A program made the translations under genes and the position numbers. Below are positions 9,732 through 12,621 of a DNA stretch of 12,621 bases, one piece after another. A model generated the notes under the pieces. It saw only the letters and a program-made list of their open reading frames with translations, was not told where the DNA came from and made no database searches. Source of the DNA: an uncultured Actinomycetes bacterium. Its GTDB lineage: Bacteria > Actinomycetota > Actinomycetes > Mycobacteriales > Mycobacteriaceae. Position 1 is the stretch's first letter; the number at the start of each line of letters is the position of its first letter. The DNA lies in assembly GCA_903911165.1 (NCBI GenBank), contig CAIWCQ010000436.1, positions 1-12,621 on the forward strand. Reading direction: 5' to 3'.

Positions 9732-11347
9732 TGCCGCCGGCTCCCGCCACCATCTCCGACCGACCCCGAACCACCGGCCGCAGCCGTCGGATCGCCATCG
9801 GCGCCGGCAGTCTCGCGGTGCTGCTCGGGGCGCTCGACACCTATGTCGTGGTCACGATCATGGTCGACATCATGGGTTCCATCGGCATCCCGATCAACAA
9901 AATCCAGCAGGTCACACCGATCATCACCTGGTACCTGCTGGGTTACATCGCCGCGATGCCACTGCTGGGCCGGCTGTCGGACAGATTCGGCCGCAAACTT
10001 GTCCTGCAACTCAGCCTGGCCGGTTTCGCCGTTGGTTCGGTGCTGACCGCGCTGTCGAACGACCTGACCACCATGGTGATCGGCCGCCTCGTTCAGGGTC
10101 TGGCCAGCGGTGCGCTGTTGCCAGTCACGCTCGCCCTGGCCGCCGATCTGTGGGCCGCCCGCAACCGGGCCGCCGTCCTCGGTGGTATCGGTGCCGCCCA
10201 GGAGTTGGGCAGCGTCCTCGGCCCGCTGTACGGCATCGGCGTGGTCGCGCTGCTCAAATCGGTTTTGGACGAACCATGGCGCGGGGTGTTCTGGATCAAC
10301 GTGCCGCTGACCCTGATCGCGATGGCGCTGATCCACGTCAGCATGCCCGCCCACGAGCGCAGTGCCGAACCCGAGCGTGTCGACGTGGTCGGCGGTGTCC
10401 TGCTGGCGATCGCGCTGGGCCTGGCGGTATGGGGGCTCTACAACCCGAACCCGGACGGCAAGCAGGTGCTGCCGAGCTACGGTCTGACCCTCGTCGGTGG
10501 CGCGCTGCTCGTCGCAATCGCCTTCGTCGTCTGGGAGCGGTTTGCCCGAACCCGGCTCATCGAACCCCGCGGCGTGCGGGTGACCCCGTTCCTGGCGGCG
10601 CTGGGCACCTCGACATGCGCCGGCGCCGCCCTGATGGTCACGCTGGTCAACGTCGAACTGTTCGGCCAGGGCGTATTGGGCAAAGACCAGATCGGCGCGG
10701 CGTTTCTCCTGCTGCACTTCCTGGTCGCACTGCCGATCGGCGCGCTGGTCGGTGGCTGGCTGGCCACCCGCGTCGGCGACCGGACGATCGCAGTGGCCGG
10801 CATGCTGATCGCGGCGTTCGCCTACTGGCTGGTGTCGAAATGGGGCCTGGACGTGCTGTCGGCGCGCCACCAGCTCGGTCCGGTGTCGTTGCCCACCTTC
10901 GGCACCGACCTGGCCCTGGCCGGACTGGGGTTGGGTCTGGTGATCGGCCCGCTGACCTCGGCCGCGCTGCGGGTGGTTCCGGCGGCGCAGCACGGCATCG
11001 CCTCGTCGCTGGTGGTGGTGTCGCGAATGACCGGCATGCTGATCGGCGTCGCGGCGCTGAGCGCCTGGGGCCTCTACCGGTTCAACCAGATCCTGGCGAC
11101 ACTGCCCAGTGCGCCGGCCGACACGCTGGCCGCGAAGGTCGCCGGCGAGGCCGTCCGGTACCGCACCGCCTTCGCCATGCAGTACGGCTCGATCTTTTTC
11201 ATCACCACCATCGTGTGCCTGGCCGGAGCCTTCCTCGCGCTGTTCATCGCCCGTCGCGACCAGCATGCCGCCGACGAGGGGGCGGCAGCGGACGGTGTGC
11301 TGGCGAATGTTGGCGACCTCACACCTGATCGGCTGCCCGATCGGTAA
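9731..11347 (+). CDS. p55: MFS multidrug/lipid exporter P55
   Basis: P55 (Rv1410c in M. tuberculosis) is a proton-driven major facilitator exporter in the inner membrane. It is linked to drug resistance and to envelope triacylglycerol transport with LprG. The product has 538 residues. The first helix carries the membrane aspartate D36 ([14 protein letters not shown]), followed by MFS motif [11 protein letters not shown] (80-89) and the motif C-like helix [12 protein letters not shown] (154-165); further hydrophobic helices run to about 520, consistent with the 14-TM subgroup. ERVDVVGG and [17 protein letters not shown] are also shared with the known protein. ATG 9731 shares one base with the lprG stop (TGATG); GTG 9728 one codon earlier would give a GTGA overlap and cannot be excluded. 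The tail after the last helix is Ala/Asp-rich. Coupled lprG-P55 translation is likely. Confidence 0.95.
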   Translation: MPPAPATISDRPRTTGRSRRIAIGAGSLAVLLGALDTYVVVTIMVDIMGSIGIPINKIQQVTPIITWYLLGYIAAMPLLGRLSDRFGRKLVLQLSLAGFAVGSVLTALSNDLTTMVIGRLVQGLASGALLPVTLALAADLWAARNRAAVLGGIGAAQELGSVLGPLYGIGVVALLKSVLDEPWRGVFWINVPLTLIAMALIHVSMPAHERSAEPERVDVVGGVLLAIALGLAVWGLYNPNPDGKQVLPSYGLTLVGGALLVAIAFVVWERFARTRLIEPRGVRVTPFLAALGTSTCAGAALMVTLVNVELFGQGVLGKDQIGAAFLLLHFLVALPIGALVGGWLATRVGDRTIAVAGMLIAAFAYWLVSKWGLDVLSARHQLGPVSLPTFGTDLALAGLGLGLVIGPLTSAALRVVPAAQHGIASSLVVVSRMTGMLIGVAALSAWGLYRFNQILATLPSAPADTLAAKVAGEAVRYRTAFAMQYGSIFFITTIVCLAGAFLALFIARRDQHAADEGAAADGVLANVGDLTPDRLPDR

Positions 11348-11371
11348 CGTCGCCGGTATGCGGGGAAGTCG

Positions 11372-12415
11372 GTGCTGACCGCGGCGATGCGCGATCTGCA
11401 ATGGCGCAAGCGCCGCTTTGCCATCGCGATCGTCGGGACTGGACTGGTCTTCGCGATGACACTGGTTCTCACCGGGCTTGCCAACGGTTTCCGGGTTGAG
11501 GCCACCCGCACGGTCGACGCGCTCCAGTTAGACGCGTTTCTCATCAAGTCTGGCGCCACCGGACCGTTCCTGGGGTCGGCCGCTTTTCCCGCCACGGCCA
11601 CCACAATGCGCCTGCCCGGGGTGAGTGTCGCCGCGCCGTTGGTCTATGGCAGCGCCACCATGCCCGACGGCGACTCCGCACGCAGCGTCAACGTATTCGG
11701 CGCACCCCAGGGCGGCCCGGGCATCCCGATTCTGTCCGACGGTCGCCCGCCCGCGGCCACCGACGAGGTCGCGGTCTCCGACCGGATGGACAAACGGGTC
11801 GGCGACACCGTCGAAATCGGTTCGCTGCCGTTGCGCATCGTGGGAACCGTCGACGACTCGACGGCACTCGGCGGACAACCCAACATCTTCCTGACCACCG
11901 CGGGCGCCCAGAAGCTGCTCTTCTCCGGCCAGTCGCTCATCACCTCGATGGGCCTGCGCGGCACTCCCACCGAGGTGCCGACGGGTTTCCGCGTCATCGA
12001 CCGGGCCGGCGCCATCGATGATCTCCTTCGCGCACTCTCCGGGGCGCGACAGGCGATGACGTTGATGGCCGGACTGCTCTGGGTGGTCGCCGCCCTGATC
12101 GTCGGATCAATGATTTACATGTCGGCGTTGGAGCGCACCCGGGACTTCGCGGTGTTCAAGGCGGTGGGAGTACCGACCCGGTCGATCCTGGCCGGACTGG
12201 CCATGCAAGCCGTCATCGTCGCGGTTCTGGCCGCACTGCTCGGCGGAATCCTCTCGGTGCTGCTCGGCCCGTTGTTCCCGATGCGGGTGGACATTCCCAG
12301 AGTCGCCTTCGCACTCCTGCCGGTGGTCGCGATCACCATCGGGGTGCTCGCGAGCCTGGCCGGCCTTCGGCGGGCCGTCACCGTCGATCCCGCCCTGGCG
12401 TTCGGGGGGCCCTGA
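11372..12415 (+). CDS. ABC transporter permease, FtsX/MacB-like
   Basis: The 347-residue product has the FtsX-family layout: one N-terminal membrane helix (about 16-38), a large extracytoplasmic MacB-type domain (about 40-225), then three membrane helices (about 231-252, 274-297, 312-333). The cytoplasmic loop [14 protein letters not shown] (254-267) is the coupling-helix signature of this permease class, which includes DevC, HrtB and LolC/E-type proteins. Such systems usually extrude lipids, heme or peptides or act as mechanotransmitters; the substrate here is unknown. GTG 11372 follows a weak GGGGAAG and gives [18 protein letters not shown], a normal N-terminus. It lies 24 bp after P55, and its ATPase follows 4 bp downstream, so a polycistron with lprG-P55 is plausible. 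I do not recall an ABC permease directly after P55 in M. tuberculosis. Confidence 0.88.
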   Translation: MLTAAMRDLQWRKRRFAIAIVGTGLVFAMTLVLTGLANGFRVEATRTVDALQLDAFLIKSGATGPFLGSAAFPATATTMRLPGVSVAAPLVYGSATMPDGDSARSVNVFGAPQGGPGIPILSDGRPPAATDEVAVSDRMDKRVGDTVEIGSLPLRIVGTVDDSTALGGQPNIFLTTAGAQKLLFSGQSLITSMGLRGTPTEVPTGFRVIDRAGAIDDLLRALSGARQAMTLMAGLLWVVAALIVGSMIYMSALERTRDFAVFKAVGVPTRSILAGLAMQAVIVAVLAALLGGILSVLLGPLFPMRVDIPRVAFALLPVVAITIGVLASLAGLRRAVTVDPALAFGGP

Positions 12416-12419
12416 ACCG

Positions 12420-12621
12420 ATGGCCGACCTACGGATCAAAGACCTCGTAGTGGAGTACGCGAGCAGCCAGGAAACGGTGCGCCCGATCGACGAACTGAGC
12501 CTGGACGTCCCGGCGGGCTCACTGGCAATCCTGTTGGGGCCCAGCGGATGCGGCAAGACCACCCTGCTGTCCTGTCTCGGCGGGATTCTGCGGCCGACGG
12601 CCGGCCGCATCGAGTTCGGCG
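12420..12621 (+). CDS. ABC transporter ATP-binding protein, N-terminal fragment
   Basis: The gene starts at ATG 12420, four bases after the permease stop, and runs off the window; 67 codons are visible. The translation has the usual nucleotide-binding-domain opening ([28 protein letters not shown]) and an intact Walker [10 protein letters not shown] (40-48) followed by [19 protein letters not shown]. This is the pattern of MacB/LolD-type ATPases that partner FtsX-like permeases. A G-rich run (12402-12408 region) lies upstream but too far for an ideal ribosome site, so coupling to the permease is likely. Walker B and signature motifs are beyond the window, so activity cannot be judged. Confidence 0.93.
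   Translation, partial: MADLRIKDLVVEYASSQETVRPIDELSLDVPAGSLAILLGPSGCGKTTLLSCLGGILRPTAGRIEFG

Noticed and set aside
9410..11401. 663-codon minus-strand frame under P55
   Set aside because: His/Gln/Arg-rich shadow translation opposite a clear MFS gene; no recognisable domain.

Overview
The window is high-GC DNA from a mycobacterium, most likely a non-tuberculous, Mycolicibacterium-like species (inferred from protein resemblance and gene order; species not determined). It carries the conserved whiA-yvcK-rapZ-uvrC block, the riboflavin genes ribH-ribBA-ribC and the lprG-P55 pair, in the relative order I recall for the M. tuberculosis Rv1410c-Rv1423 region. Several genes of that region (lprH, Rv1419, Rv1413, Rv1414) are absent from the corresponding positions, and an acetyltransferase lies between ribC and lprG. 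Nearly all the sequence codes; no gene-free stretch exceeds 100 bp.

Layout. (1) 3-482, plus: C-terminal half of an MpaB/rubber-oxygenase-type (DUF2236) protein, convergent with the next block. (2) 513-5498, minus, transcribed uvrC > rapZ > yvcK > whiA: nucleotide excision repair nuclease, RapZ-type nucleotide-binding protein, YvcK/CuvA and WhiA. Every junction overlaps (ATGA, ATGA, then 10 bp), so the four genes look like one translationally coupled operon. (3) 5543-8398, minus, transcribed ribC > ribBA > ribH > small membrane bPH protein: three riboflavin enzymes plus an uncharacterised two-TM PH-like protein. (4) 8469-8951, minus: GNAT acetyltransferase. (5) 9039-12621, plus: lipoprotein LprG, MFS exporter P55, an FtsX/MacB-type ABC permease and the start of its ATPase, all closely spaced.

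How they work together. RibBA makes both early intermediates, dihydroxybutanone phosphate and the pyrimidine precursor, RibH joins the two branches into lumazine, and RibC dismutates lumazine to riboflavin. LprG and P55 form the known mycobacterial envelope lipid export pair; the ABC permease/ATPase directly downstream could be a co-transcribed second envelope transporter.

Most notable beyond the gene list: two short tandem repeats sit exactly at expression starts (15 bp x4 abutting the ribC -10; 14 bp repeat over the uvrC stop/rapZ start, each unit a five-codon ATGA-linked mini-ORF). uvrC, ribC and lprG each have a TANNNT hexamer 6-7 nt before the start codon, the arrangement of leaderless mycobacterial transcripts. 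A strong inverted repeat overlaps the uvrC promoter. The gene set itself is largely conserved housekeeping DNA, and I see no mobile element, CRISPR, RNA gene or defence system.
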